A DNA stretch of 64,000 nt from Rhinopithecus roxellana. Lineage: Eukaryota > Chordata > Mammalia > Primates > Cercopithecidae. The DNA lies in the NCBI RefSeq assembly GCF_007565055.1, contig NC_044560.1:48631030-48695029 (forward strand), in the 5' to 3' direction. The notes under the pieces were generated by a model. That model worked only from the letters and a program-made list of their open reading frames with translations. It ran no database searches and was not told the origin of the DNA. Made by a program: the position numbers and the translations under genes. Below, in pieces: positions 33,010-44,778 of this stretch; position 1 is the stretch's first letter, and every line of letters begins with the position of its first letter.

Positions 33010-34210
33010 GGAAAAGATGTAAGAGCCAGAGAGAGTATGAAGCTGAGAGTGGGGCAGGGACCCGGGGCTGAGAGGACATTTCATGCAAAGGGCAGAGGGA
33101 AAACCAGAGTGGTGTGAGACAGTAATGGTGTATGTGGGGAGCCTAAATACGTGAGCCTGTGAGGGCAAGGGCCAAGAGACTGGAGAAGCTGGCAAGGGCT
33201 AGATTTTAAAGAGCCTCGTTTTCCATGTAATGAATTTGAAATTTTCATCCTTTTGGCAATGGGGGGATGCATCAGTTGGGACCTTGGGAGGAAACAGATG
33301 GCACTTACAAAAATGTAATTGAGGAAATTGTAATGAAGGGACTGTTTACAAAGGAAGGGGCAGGGCTAAAGGGAAACTAACAAGGCCTAGGAAAGCATCC
33401 TAGGGCGAGCAACAAAGGAGAGATAATACCTCTAGAACTTACTAGAATCTGGAGACAGCTCCAGCCAAAGCTATAGATGAAGAAAGTAACACAACAGGAG
33501 CCGTGGCCTTCAGGAGAAAAATGCAGTCAGTGTCCATTTGTGGCCTGGCAAGGACAGGATGAGAGAAATAAAATTTACTTATCTCTCAGCCTCGGGTGAC
33601 AGAGGAGAAAGGTAGAAAGCAGATAGGCTGGGGCAACATAGAAAGTCCAGCAGGAAAGGAACATAGTCTGATTTGAATTTATATGAGCCACACTTGCAGC
33701 TATGTGGAAATTGATCAGAGGAGATAGAAAACCCTGTAAAGGAAGACCTAACCTGATAGCCACCCAAGAGACAAAGAAAGCCTAAGCCAGTGATATTCTA
33801 TTACAGAAAGAGTGGAAATAGCAGATCTATGGGAACATTTGGATGGCAAAACTGGTGGAATTTGGTGAAGGGCTATGGCTACTGGATAAGAGAGGTGATT
33901 TAAGGGTTATTCTCTGATTTCATAGATTATTTTTCTAGTGTGAATGATAAAGTGCCAGGCAATATGAACAAGTAACATGGTGAACACAGGAATAGAAGCA
34001 AGTTTGTGAAAGAATTGAGGAATTCCGTTTTGAACCCATGGAACTTGAGAGGCCTAAGGAATGTTTACATGGTGATTTGTCACAGGTATTTGGATATCGG
34101 ACTCTGACTCCAAGTGAGAAAATCCAAGGCAAGAGATACAGATTTGTAAGCCATCAGACTATAAGGCAGCCAAAACTATGAAAGTGGATGACATCCGCAG
34201 GAGACGCAAC
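33010..34210. mobile_element. Ancient repeat, probably nested, family unassigned
   Basis: About 33,010-33,265 and 33,785-34,210 resemble the same old mammalian repeat type seen at 39,120 (GGGCTAGATTTTAAAGAGCC, CAAACTATAGGCAGCC-like text). Between them, 33,275-33,785 begins GGGAGGAAACAGATGGCACT and resembles a different old repeat. The arrangement suggests one inserted into the other. I cannot name either. Confidence 0.35.
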
Positions 34211-34602
34211 TACAGTGATAAGGGGAGTGAGCCAAAAACACCAGTATTCCACTGCATTCCTCTCAGGGACCTGGGAACACACTCAGTTCTTGGCTCTTCA
34301 TTGCTGATCACCTAAATTTCCAGCAAGAGATTCTCCTTGAAGTAATTGTGTTGGCCTATTCCAGGAAGAGAAAGAGAGTTAATTTGCTAGGCCTCTGGCT
34401 CCTAGTAGAGACAGCAAATACCTTTATTTTAGATTTATTGCACTTTAAAAGTTAAACTGATGATTTCTTACAGACCCATGTCACCTAAGTGGGACAAATA
34501 TTAGTTAAAACATGTCTTCTTTGTTCTTATTTCTTGGGTCTTAAGTTTTATTGACTTCTTGCAAGTAAGTTTTTAAAGAACACCTCTCAAAAGTTCTGAT
34601 CA
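34211..34602. other. Unique sequence, nothing recognised
   Basis: No gene, exon or repeat recognised in this short interval. Confidence 0.4.
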
Positions 34603-34696
34603 GCTTGAGTCCAGGGGTTAGAGGCTGCTGTGAGCTATGATCGTGCCACTGCACTCCAGTGTGGGTGACAGAGAGAGAGATTTTGTGTCAAAAATA
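34603..34696 (+). mobile_element. Short Alu monomer fragment (FRAM/FLAM-like)
   Basis: GCTTGAGTCCAGGGGTTAGA, CTGTGAGCTATGATCGTGCC and ACTGCACTCCAGTGTGGGTG represent one Alu-type monomer with a short A-rich end. It is flanked by a 14-bp perfect direct repeat, AAAAGTTCTGATCA (34,589-34,602 and 34,697-34,710). The piece was thus retroposed as it stands, 5'-truncated. Confidence 0.88.
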
Positions 34697-34989
34697 AAAA
34701 GTTCTGATCACATGGTGTAGCAGTGGAGACCCACCAGAGAGGCTGTCAGGCTTCAGCTCCTGTTCTTCTCACTCTCCTCCTACCCCACGCTTACCTTGCC
34801 TTTTCCCTACCTCCTGCCTGGACTGTTTACTAATGGAACACAAGAGAGCAATTATGACAACAGCAGCAATAGGCTGGATAACCCACGCATGCATGGCTTA
34901 CTCAGAACCTTGCTTCAGATGATGGAAAACAAAACAATCGCTCATGAATATAATCATAGGTAAATAGGTAGACGGATGAACAGATATGA

Positions 34990-35195
34990 ATATTTATGTA
35001 CATATATATCTCATGGTTGTTTACATATATATGAGATAATATGTATTTACATACATGTGTGCACATACATATTAGTATCACAGATGTGTATGTGTTCATG
35101 TGTATATGAGTATGAATATGTGTGCATGTGTATGCCAGTGTGTTCTGTGTGCAAATGTATGGGTTCATATATGTATGTGAATATGTACTGATGCA
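34990..35195. repeat. Cryptically simple TG/TA-rich tract
   Basis: Irregular ATGTGTATG / ACATATATA words without a fixed unit. The ORFs of 63-133 codons that cross it follow from this composition. Confidence 0.85.
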
Positions 35196-35279
35196 TTTGA
35201 GAATGAAAGAAGGAGAAAAATATGCCTGTCTTCCTGTGATAACAAGAAGACAGGAAAGGGTTAAAGCAATCACTTTGCA

Positions 35280-36090
35280 AACCATTTTCCAAAAAAGCTG
35301 CACCCTAAATTAATTTTGGCTGGTAATCTATATCGGGTTAAATAACTCCTCATTATTCTGTAACACAGCTGAGGCATCTCCAAATGTTTATCTTGTTTTG
35401 TAACCGGTACCTTCTGGTATATTCTAGTGCCAGCACTCCCGGCTCCTGCTATATTTCATTCTCACTATTTTTGGACCGAAGCTGCTGGTTCCAGGTGATT
35501 TAATAAATTGCTTTTTTTTTTTTTTGGTGTTCCTTTTAACTTACCCATCTGCTCAACACATGCGTAACTTGCAATCTGTCGGCAGTTTGCAGAAAGACAA
35601 ACTGTCAGAGCTGCATGCATTTGACAACTTTGTTCCCAATTAGATTAGTGGTAATTTTAACAGATTTCAGGGCAATGGAGAAAGGGATGGCATGTTATTA
35701 AAGCATCAATTCTGACAGACCCGAGCACATATGATTTCAATGTAAATTATTTTAAATGCTTTAATTAAAACTAGAGAAAGATTTACCCTTTTAAACAGTA
35801 AGTGTTAGCAAGACAAATTTAAAAGGAAAGAGAGTAACCGAGTTTTCTAAATGGTTTATGTTGTGCAAGGCAGTCCAGCAGTCAAGATGACTGTAATCTA
35901 TGGCAGTAATGTGGAGGCCGAGTTAATTATTCATTGCTTCCTCTCTGTAGCAGATGTGATTCAATACACGAGGTACAGTATTCAGGGCCTGGAACACTGT
36001 CTGTGAAAATCTCAGCTCAGGCTTCTTTTGGAGCCATCAGGAAATTGCCAGAATCTGTTTAACACGTTAAATATATTCATAAGAAAAAAA
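35280..36090. promoter_or_regulatory. Candidate conserved noncoding element cluster
   Basis: Repeat-free DNA with clustered homeodomain-like words (CCCAATTAGATTAGTGGTAA, GAGTTAATTATTC, GCTTTAATTAAAAC) plus AACACAGCTGAGGC and CACATGCGTAAC. The texture is typical of developmental enhancers. It contains a T run at 35,511-35,525. Function is inferred, not shown. Confidence 0.3.
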
Positions 36091-36259
36091 ATCTTTTTTT
36101 TTTTTTTTTTTTTTTTTTGGCTCTTTGTTATTCCTATGTTTCAATGCAGCTGCTTCTCTCCTCCACTAAACTCAGCATCCCCGGCATCCATATTCCCACC
36201 CCATCTCCAGTCTAATACCCCTGAAGCACATGCACAGATGTACACAAGTGAGTAGATTA

Positions 36260-36900
36260 AGCAAACTAGGGGATTCTGTACCTCTGGTCACTTTACAGAA
36301 GCACAACTCACCGGAAAATGCCCCATGTATAATTTAAATGTATTGCAATCATCACGATGCATGAGTGCAGAGCATCATTGACAGAATGTCTGGCGTTCGG
36401 GGAGGGAGGTCTCTAGAACCAAGGGCACATATAGGTGGAAAGATTTCTCTGACAAATTGGACAATGTGCTTAATTTATTCAGCCATAAATCTAGCCATTG
36501 GTTTAATGCTTTCCATTTGTTCTTAGACAACAGAGGGCATTTTATTATTGAAATCACCAATACATTAATTAAGGTTTAATATTTCCTGAACATAATTGCA
36601 TAAAATTCTTTTACTTGTACATTTGCTAGACACTTGGGAAGGGTTCACCATTTTATATATGGGCCTATTGAGTTGAGAGCTGTCTGCTTTTTAAAAATTA
36701 TTGAAATGGCTTGGCAAGGAAGGTTATTACTATCCTACATGTAGATTTCCTTAATTTTTTCAAATTGTTTTTAAGTAGGTTATTGTATCATGTCTTTAAG
36801 GGCATCTTTTAGATAGATTGTTGAATTAGTTTTAATTCAATTGAATTGGTTTACACCTAGGCTGAGTTAGTTAGGATTAAATGTTTGAGGCATACTGAAC
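36260..36900. promoter_or_regulatory. Candidate conserved noncoding element
   Basis: Continues the repeat-poor interval. It has ATTTAAATGTATTGCAATCA, AATACATTAATTAAGG and AATTTATTCAGCCATAAATC. A T-rich stretch (36,091-36,118) separates it from the previous block. Evidence is compositional only. Confidence 0.2.
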
Positions 36901-36901
36901 A

Positions 36902-37256
36902 TTTTTTGTTTTTTTGTTTTTTTTTTTTTGTTTGTTTGTTTTTTTTGAGATGGAGTTTTGCTCTTCTTGCCCAGGCTGGAGTGCAGTGGCACAATCTTGG
37001 CTCACTGCAACCTCCGTCTTCCAGTTTCAAGTGATTTTCCTGCCTCAGCCTCCCGAGTAGCTGGGATTACAGGTGCCTGCCACCATACCCAGCTAATTTT
37101 TTTGTTTTTTTTTTTGTTTTTTTTTTTTTGTATTTTTAGTAGAGACAAGTTTTCACCATGTCGCCCAGGCTGGTCTCAAGCTCCTGACCTCGTGATCCCA
37201 CCTGCTTCGGCCTCCCAAAGTGCTAGGATTACAGGCATGAGCCACTGTGGCTGGCC
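36902..37256 (-). mobile_element. Alu SINE, antisense, AluS/Y-like
   Basis: Starts with a T/G-rich tail (36,902-36,946), then GAGATGGAGTTTTGCTCTTC, GGCTCACTGCAACCTCCG and CTCCTGACCTCGTGATCC, ending GCCACTGTGGCTGGCC. The middle A-rich linker is expanded to about 35 bases. The plus-strand 102-codon ORF is an Alu artefact. Confidence 0.94.
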
Positions 37257-37624
37257 CACAAACTGATTTTTATCTTCTCTGTTAACACTACACATGAGAA
37301 GTGCATGCATCACAATTTGCAGGAGAAGCAATTAGTAACAGCTTTTTTGAAGAATCAACACACAATAGATTTGGAGAATTCTATGACCTGTGTATTGTGG
37401 ATCCATCAGAAATGGCATCCCAGGAATGATATAAGATTTAGTATGTTGAGTCAAGTTCGACAAACTGCAAACTTCCCTCCTTTCATTCCAAAGGACATAC
37501 TGCTAAGCCCTTTCTCTGAATTTCGGACTCTCTACACACAAGCGAGTTTTTTTCTTCTTTTCGTTTTCGTTTCCATTTTTCTTTTTGTATTGGAAGAAGA
37601 ATATATCCATCAGCCTCTGATAGA
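37257..37624. other. Unique sequence, nothing recognised
   Basis: Frames of 93-116 codons on both strands around 37,305-37,764 overlap each other and a MIR and have no family features. Confidence 0.4.
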
Positions 37625-37800
37625 AATTTGTTGCTACCACCTTCTAGGTGAATGACCTTTGACAAGCTCTTTAATCTTAGCCCCAGGTTTTTCATCTGTG
37701 GGTGTGATGATGAATAGCTACATTGCAGAATTTTTTGAGAATTAAGTAAGATAATGCATTTCAAGTGTCAGGTATATAGTTGGTGTACCATAAATACAAA
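37625..37800 (+). mobile_element. MIR SINE
   Basis: GGTGAATGACCTTTGACAAG, CCAGGTTTTTCATCTGTGGG, TGAGAATTAAGTAAGATAAT and GGTGTACCATAAATAC match MIR in order. Confidence 0.75.
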
Positions 37801-39017
37801 TTTCCTCTATCCCACCACTCACATTTTACTGATGCTTTTAAACAATTTTTTGTGCTTACATTTTCTGATGGATCAGAAAATACAAATAGGAATGACAAAC
37901 TTTCCAGGAAAAGGGAACCCATCCTTCACTTCTTCAAGGTGAGAATCAAGACCTCTTGGATATATTCCTTCAGGGCTACAATTAAACCAGTAAGTTGAAG
38001 CAAACTTGCAGCAGAAAGACAATATGAGCTTGTATATATTGCAATCAACTCTATTTTTCTCCTGCACAACCGGTGTACTAGGCAACTTGGGGTATAAAAA
38101 AATGTCACAATGTAAATTTCTGTATAATCATTTAATCTACGTTAGTCCTTTATCCGGCCTCAATTACACTCATTATTGGAGCTCTCTTCTTACCCAAGGT
38201 GGTACCCAAGACTTGAGAGCCTGACACCATCTGAAATATTCAGGACAAGCATCCTGGTCTTTAGTCCACGCTATTCACCTTGAAACACTAATTGCCTGAG
38301 ACAGTATGGTCTTTTCCACTCTTGGATCTCTGTTGTTCCCATCTCAAAGCTGGTCCTAGGGATTCTTGGCTGGTGGTAGGTGCCAAGGTGTCTAGTGCCT
38401 ATTTCCCTTTGGAGATCTACCACCTCCCCAGGGTGTCATGAGAGAGTAAGGCAGAATCCTGGTTCATTGCTTCCTGGAGAACCCAAAACTAAACTTGTCC
38501 TTATCCAACAGCTTTGACCTTTGGAACTCTAAAACTTTGCACCTCCTCACTTTGCACCAACCATGTTTTTAAACTCAAGATCCCAGGCTTTAGTTAAAAT
38601 AATAATAATAATAAAGTGTCTTAATGCTGAAGGCTGGTAAAGTGCTAGGTCTTCAGGAATCAAAACCCTGCTGGATCAGGCTGGGAGGAATGGCAGTGGC
38701 TCATTGCTGAGTGTTTCTGATGCTTCTATGGAAGGTAGAAAATAACAAAAATGTGAAGTTTAATAACTACCCAGCTTCATGTGAATGGTGGCAAGATTTG
38801 GGAGAACCTCTTTATACGTATTGCAAAGATGGCCTTTTAAGTGTCACAGAATGAAACATGACATGAAACCCTTATAAATGTTCCTAAAGTCAAGATTCAG
38901 GATGTTTGATATTAAAATTCCTAATATTATTAAATACGTTGATAGGGTATTTTCTATGTGCCAGGCACCAAACTAATAAAGTCAAGAAAATAAGCATGCA
39001 AACATATATACACATAC
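37801..39017. other. Unique sequence, nothing recognised
   Basis: Contains a short (AAT)n at 38,598-38,613. No gene or larger repeat recognised. Confidence 0.4.
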
Positions 39018-39067
39018 ACAGAGTGAGTGAGAGAGAGACACAGAGAGACAAACAGAGAGAGAGAGAG
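39018..39067. repeat. GA-rich simple repeat
   Basis: GAGTGAGTGAGAGAGAG followed by CAGAGAGAGAGAGAGA-type units with CACA interruptions. Confidence 0.85.
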
Positions 39068-39119
39068 AATAGTAAAGTAGTAAACAAAAAAAGAATAACT
39101 TAAATATGACAGCAATACA

Positions 39120-39480
39120 TATAGGCTATAGTATGGAACACAGATTATGATGCAACTAATTAATGTAGATAAAGGAAGTCTTTTTGATAAAGTAGATTGA
39201 GAATATATGTCTTAAAGGGTGACCAGAAATTTCTGAGGAATCAAAGTGTAATTGGGGGAGTGGAGGTTTGATATAAGATAGGGTGTATGTTCACAAACAA
39301 GAAAATGCTTGAGCAAAGACACGAAGCTGCATCCATATTTAAAGGACAATAAGTGGTCTGGAGTATGACAAAGTGGAGAGAAGCAATACTGGGTAGAAAT
39401 CAGCCAGTGAAGAACTTGTTTATGATGAGAACATTAGAGGAGACTGCAGAATTTATAATACAGTGGACTAGTTAGGAGGT
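39120..39480. mobile_element. Ancient interspersed repeat, family unassigned
   Basis: Resembles old mammalian repeat tails also seen at 33,010: GATAGGGTGTATGTTCACAA, CAAGAAAATGCTTGAGCAAA, GATAGACAAAGTGGAG-like text. It cannot be named safely. Confidence 0.35.
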
Positions 39481-39489
39481 TTTCAGATG

Positions 39490-39650
39490 GTGTGTATTGG
39501 AATAACCAATCAAAAATGGCTTAAACAATATGAATTTATTATCTTATATAACAAGAAGTCAGAGGGCAGGCAGCTGGGGTTGGGTAATTCAGCAGATCAA
39601 CAGTGTCAAGGTTCTGGGTCAGGTCCTCTGTGACTCTTAGATTTTACTAA
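39490..39650 (+). mobile_element. Ancient interspersed repeat, same type as 17,575
   Basis: ATGGCTTAAACAATATGAAT, TTATTATCTTATATAACAAG and AGAAGTCAGAGGGCAGGCAG share the pattern of the repeat at 17,575-17,835. Confidence 0.45.
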
Positions 39651-40094
39651 AGAATACCATGAGTCTGCTTAGATCCAAGCATCACATGCCAACATGGTGC
39701 TATAAAAAGACAAGAGGCTTTCTGGTAGTGCATCTCTTTATATTATGGAAGAGAACCTGTGCAGGAGCCTTCCAACAGATTCTTCCTTGCATATTGTCGA
39801 CAAAATTAGATCACATGCCCTCTGTAAAAAAACAAACGAAAGCAAACAAACAAAAAAAAAAACCCTCAAAAATATTGATATTAGCTATTGACCTGGGGAG
39901 GAATGACATTTCTGGGTTATACTGCTGCGCAACTCCTAAAACATACTGGGGTCTGGATAACAAGAAAGAAGAGAAGAATTGGCTAAGAACCCTTAGCCAT
40001 AGTTCAACATAACTGAAATTCAAAAAATGCTAATAAAATAAGATTTTACTATTTGTCATTAGACTTCGGTCTAATTAAGAATTTAAAAGCTCAT
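39651..40094. other. Unique sequence, nothing recognised
   Basis: The 117-codon plus-strand frame at 39,659-40,012 includes an A-rich low-complexity centre and is judged chance. Confidence 0.35.
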
Positions 40095-40320
40095 TCAGTC
40101 AGTCAGTCATTCTCTCCATAGTCATTAGTTAAGCACTAGACAAATGCCAGGCATTGTGGTAGGAGTACTGGAGAAATCAAACAAAGCACCTAAGAACCAG
40201 GGACTTATGTTTACAATGAAACAGACAAGGCAAGGGATGTATGAATCTACAATCCAACAACGAGAGTGGCAAATGTCATAAGGAAGATGAATATGTGTCC
40301 TGGAGTCACATCATGAAGAC
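40095..40320. mobile_element. Ancient interspersed repeat fragment, unassigned
   Basis: AAATGCCAGGCATTGTGGTA and AAACAGACAAGGCAAGGGAT follow the common 'ccaggcact...acagacaa' pattern. Confidence 0.4.
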
Positions 40321-41739
40321 TGATAATGTCTAACTCTTCACACCTTTGCCCTAACTGCTATCTTTGCTAGTCTTGCCCATGGTCGAAGAATTTACACCAT
40401 AGAAATTGGCAAATGCTACAAATCAGAGCTTTAAAAAGTGTGGTTTCTTTCAGAGAGTCAGTCACTAAATATTTACCAGCATTCTACGAGAAGTATAAAT
40501 ATAGTGCTAAGAGCATGTTTTTCAGGAGGGAAAGATCAATTGTCTTAAACATATCTTCCCATCAAGCTAAACCAAATTACCAAACAAACAAATGAACCAA
40601 GTCAAATTTTAGTTGAACTATTGACTTGAGACCCTCATAAAATGTTCTTTAGACTTTTCATTTCTGCTCTTGTGGCTCTCTACCTTTGTATGCTTGTTAG
40701 GCTGCGCTAAACATGAACACAAGAAGTCATGAAAATCTCCAGGAAAATCTTCACAGGAAAGTATATTCTTTCCAGGTTTCTGACCCAACTTGGCAAAACA
40801 GGTGTTCTGGATTTCAGAAAGCATATTGCTGAAGAGATGTCTTCTAGCCCTTCAGCTGCCTCTATATTTACTCTGTCTTCTACATGCAATTCAAATTGTG
40901 AATCTATTCCATATGGCAAGATCTCTCCTAATGCTTTTCACAAACAGCTCCGAATATTATCTGCACTCCAAAAAGTCATGGCCTCTTAGGGCTTGCAAGG
41001 CCTTAAAGGTCATCTCATCCACCTCAGTCTTCAGATAGGCATACTCTTAATCCACCATCCTGGAGAAAACTGAGGTCATCTTGTTTTGAAGACATATGGT
41101 AAAGTACGTAACTTGCCTTTATTAATGGATGCTTATGATTAAAAAGCCTACATAGATATGAAACTCTTCCTTTGATCAATTTAAGTCTCATATTTTAGAA
41201 TTCAATTTCTTCTTTGCTGCCCTGTGGGGATTAGAAAGCAGATGGTGATCATCCATAGTGTAAGAGACATTTAGACAGATGGATCTCCTTTTTCTGAAAC
41301 GTTTTGGACAAATTAAATTTTATAAATTTAATTGATTTCTATTTGGAATCTTCTCTGCATAAAAGAGAATCTGTTTGAGAGGGGAAGAATCTTCTTGTGG
41401 AGTGACTGATTATCCCCTCATTTGGGTTTGTAAACATCAGTTTTCATATATTGGGTATTCTGAAAGTAAATCCCTGTTTCTATGCTTGAAAACTCATTGT
41501 AAATCATCTTTACAGGATAAATAATTCTCGTTTCTTTAAGCTTTCTTCACAGATACCATTTTCTTACTACTTTGTCATCTGTTTTTCTAGGTGCAAACCC
41601 ACATATATAATAAATTCATTAACAATTTTGACTGACTTTATATATTATCGATGAGAGAAAATATAGGAAATGATTTTATAAAGGATTTTACTATATCCTG
41701 ACTGACCTGGTTGGTCAATTTCATTACAACAGCCTATAA
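40321..41739. other. Mostly unique sequence
   Basis: About 40,985-41,115 (CCTTAAAGGTCATCTCATCC, then AAAACTGAGGTCATC) may be an old SINE fragment. Overlapping frames of 60-86 codons at 40,413-41,038 look like chance. No gene recognised. Confidence 0.35.
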
Positions 41740-41935
41740 AAACTAATATTACCTAACACTCCCTAGTTCTTTGTACTTTTTCTATACACCATCTCACCAG
41801 ATTCTCACAATAATTCAGTGGAAAAAGCAAGAAAATATCAAATGCATTTTGTGGATGAGGCAGTTAATATGTGCACATGTAGACTAATTCACTCAGGGTC
41901 ACAGAACAAGCTAAAGGCATAGGCAAATTTAGAAA
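41740..41935 (-). mobile_element. MIR SINE, antisense
   Basis: CATCTCACCAGATTCTCACA, ATTTTGTGGATGAGGCAG and ACTCAGGGTCACAGAACAAG match reverse MIR. Confidence 0.65.
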
Positions 41936-41944
41936 AGTCACTAG

Positions 41945-42150
41945 CATTTTTGGTGTGTCCATTATATATCACATACTGTGCTCAGGAGCTCATTCATTTT
42001 CACAACAAATCTATGAATTATTATTATCTACATATTTACAAATTGAGAAATGGAGGCTTAGAGATGTAAAACAATATTTCCACGTGTTCCAAGGTATGGA
42101 ACCAGCAGGCACAGTGTGACTTAGGAGCCAGAAGTTCTGGCAGCATCTCC
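41945..42150 (-). mobile_element. MIR SINE, antisense, second copy
   Basis: ATCACATACTGTGCTCAGGA, TTACAAATTGAGAAATGGAGG, GGCTTAGAGATGTAAAAC and CCAGCAGGCACAGTGTGAC match reverse MIR. It lies directly behind another MIR in the same orientation. Confidence 0.75.
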
Positions 42151-44009
42151 CTTATCACCAAATTACAGCTTAAGTGATGTATGTTTAGTGTCAACGTTGC
42201 TATGGAAGCTCTCAGGTCCTGCATGAAGGATAATGTAGTGAGATCTTGGTACCAGTAGTTGGCCTAGTGCATTCCTGATGTTCCAACTTCCTGATAATAG
42301 AAGAGGTAACAGTTCTCATGGGATGCCAATTTTACAGTAATTTTGGAGAATCATTCCTTTTCAACAATGTCTTAAGCTCCTACTTTTAAGTATTGAATAA
42401 CTTTCTGTTTAAAATGGAGTGGTCTCTGTTATCTGCAACTGAACTCTAATTGTTAACGAATATAATATTATTTTTACTTGTACACTTGGGCAAGGCCTCC
42501 AAAATGCTTTCACCTTCCCACATTAGTGAAACTAGAATGTTGTTTCATGCTCTGGCTCTCATTTGATTTGAATATGAAAGGAATATTTACTCTTGATTTC
42601 TGTAGTTTTGAGTCAAAGTGTTGAGTCCCAACCACGAATATAATGTAGATGATTAAAAGGTTGTCTAAAAAGGCAGTACCAGGAAAAAGGATCCCTGAGG
42701 CCATATTGAAGACCTGGAATTATCAGATACGGCTAAATCTAGCAGCATCGCTGGTAGAAAGTCAGAAATTATTTGTAGAGAAGAGCTAATGCTGTAGCCA
42801 GGAAGATAACAGCTTGGAGCTGATCTGTAGAATAAAGTATAGAGATGAGGAAACAAGGGACAAAACTGGTTGATGGGATAGTTGAGTTCTAAATGAGATG
42901 ACGAATGGAGCGTGAATTAAGACAATTGCTTAGAAATGTCAAAAGATGCTTACTGAGCATGTATTGAATGTCATACTAGGTGCTGGGGATAAAGCAGGAA
43001 AAAATGCAAAGTCCATCATTATTTCTGTGAACTAATAGTCTAGCGATAGACATCTATTCCTAATGGCTAAATTAGCTGCTAAATCTCAGAATCTTTTTAG
43101 TCGCATGCTAATCAACCACTCTTTTCCCATGCTCTGAATTTGCAATGTTGAATCACACTTCATTTATCTTCATTTATGTTTTCAATATTGTGAAATCCAG
43201 ATGAACTCTGATTTTCTCTTTTAATGTGTTCTCCAAATATTACTCCAATGTTAATAAGAGACATCTCTAAGCTAATAAACGGTTCAAAATCCAGTTAATA
43301 CAATGAATTGAGCAGACAAAGGTGAGCTAACCCTTTTCAACTACCTTCCAACTCCATATGAAAAGTAGAAAGTATAGATAGACTATAAATAATAAATTCA
43401 AAATATATGAATGAGATTGGGTATCTAAAACTAGGAGCTAGGATTTCAATATCTTCATAAACTTAGAGTCTGTCATGAACAATGTGAAGTTGAGGCTGAC
43501 TTTCTGCTATATGCTAGTAATGAATTGTCCCCTGTGAGTGTTTATATCTGGAAAAATTCCACTTACCTGTTCAGATATCTGGAAACTTACCACCTGCTTT
43601 TACCTGTGAATGAAAAAAGAATCACCTATTAAATTTCAGAATCCCAAACCTATGCAGTGTGTGGATGAAAAGTCTAAATTTGTACTATTCATACTAGATA
43701 AAATCCCATCTGATAAATCACTGGAGAAACATATAAAACCTAGAAAACCTATTACACCAGGCAGAATTAAGTAAAAATCCATCCATAATTATATTTCCAT
43801 AACCCGAAGCACAATTGTGAAAACTGAGCAAGAAAATTCTCAGTGAAAAATAGTTTATGGTTTATAAAAATGGCAAAGAATATGAGGAAACATACTGCCA
43901 TAAGTGAGAATTAGCACATCAAACATGTGGAAAGAACTCTAACCCAGGAATCTGGAAATAATAAAATACATTGAAAGGGACCTTGAAGTAAATACTTCAA
44001 TTATGTGCA
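42151..44009. other. Mostly unique, AT-rich sequence
   Basis: About 42,945-43,050 (ACTAGGTGCTGGGGATAAAG) resembles an ancient repeat tail. Part of 43,300-44,009 may be very old L1 sequence leading into the next feature. No gene recognised. Confidence 0.35.
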
Positions 44010-44451
44010 AATATAGTAAGAAGGAAAGATGTGATCAACAGAGGAAACTGGCTTGGGTATATAGAGGACCTCTTTGTACTATCTTTACAATTTTTCTGTA
44101 AGCTTAAAACTATCGGACAATTAAAAATGTTATCTGAAAAAAAGAACAAGGCAAGTCCCACAGACAAGAATAAGTCAATAAAACAAAAGCACAAGTAGGT
44201 TAGAAAAGCAAAATTAAAATTCTAAAAATAAAAATTAAAGTAATTGAAATTAAAAATGAGTTGAACTATGGACAGTTGAATTGGTCAATCTGAAAATAGA
44301 TCTGAGAAAGTATCAAAAATAGAAGAAAATACACAAAATACGAAGGACATATTAAGAAACATGGAGGTTAGAAAAGGAAGCTGCAACATAAATGAGTTAT
44401 TTAGGAATTCCAGAAAAGGAGAATAAAGAGAATGGGAAAAGACAAGAAAAT
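44010..44451 (+). mobile_element. Old L1M/HAL1-type fragments
   Basis: About 44,020-44,130 (ATAGAGGACCTCTTTGTACT, ACAATTTTTCTGTAAGC) resembles an L1M 3' end. About 44,280-44,450 (TGAGTTATTTAGGAATTCCAG, AAGAGAATGGGAAAAG) resembles L1/HAL1 ORF1. Both are heavily decayed and may be separate insertions. Confidence 0.5.
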
Positions 44452-44738
44452 TACATGCCTGTAATCCCAGCATTTTGGGAGGCTGAGACAGGCAGATCAC
44501 CTGAGGTCAGGAGTTCAAGATCATCCTGGCCAACATGGTGAAACCCCATCTCTACCAAAAAATACAAAAAATAGCTGGGCATGGTGTTGAGCTCTTGTAA
44601 TCCTAGCTACTCAGGAAGCTGAGGCAGGAGAATCGCTTGAACCCAGGAGGCGGAGGTTGCAGTGAGCCGAGATTGCGCCACTGCACTCCAGCCTAGGCAA
44701 AAAGAGTGAAACTCCGTCTGAATAAATAAATAAATAGG

Positions 44739-44777
<39 letters not shown>

Positions 44778-44778
44778 A
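44452..44778 (+). mobile_element. Alu SINE, AluS-type, slightly 5'-truncated
   Basis: Begins at ACATGCCTGTAATCCCAGC without the first ~15 bases of Alu. GGATCACCTGAGGTCAGG-like sequence and CCTGGCCAACATGGTGAAAC are AluS features. The tail has turned into (TAAA)n at 44,721-44,778. It lies inside old L1 sequence. Confidence 0.93.
44721..44778. repeat. (TAAA)n microsatellite, Alu tail
   Basis: About 14 TAAA units with one GTAA interruption, at the 3' end of the AluS. Confidence 0.95.

Noticed and set aside
34902..35303. 133-codon minus-strand ORF with His/Thr/Tyr repeats
   Set aside because: It follows from the TG/TA-rich simple tract at 34,990-35,195.
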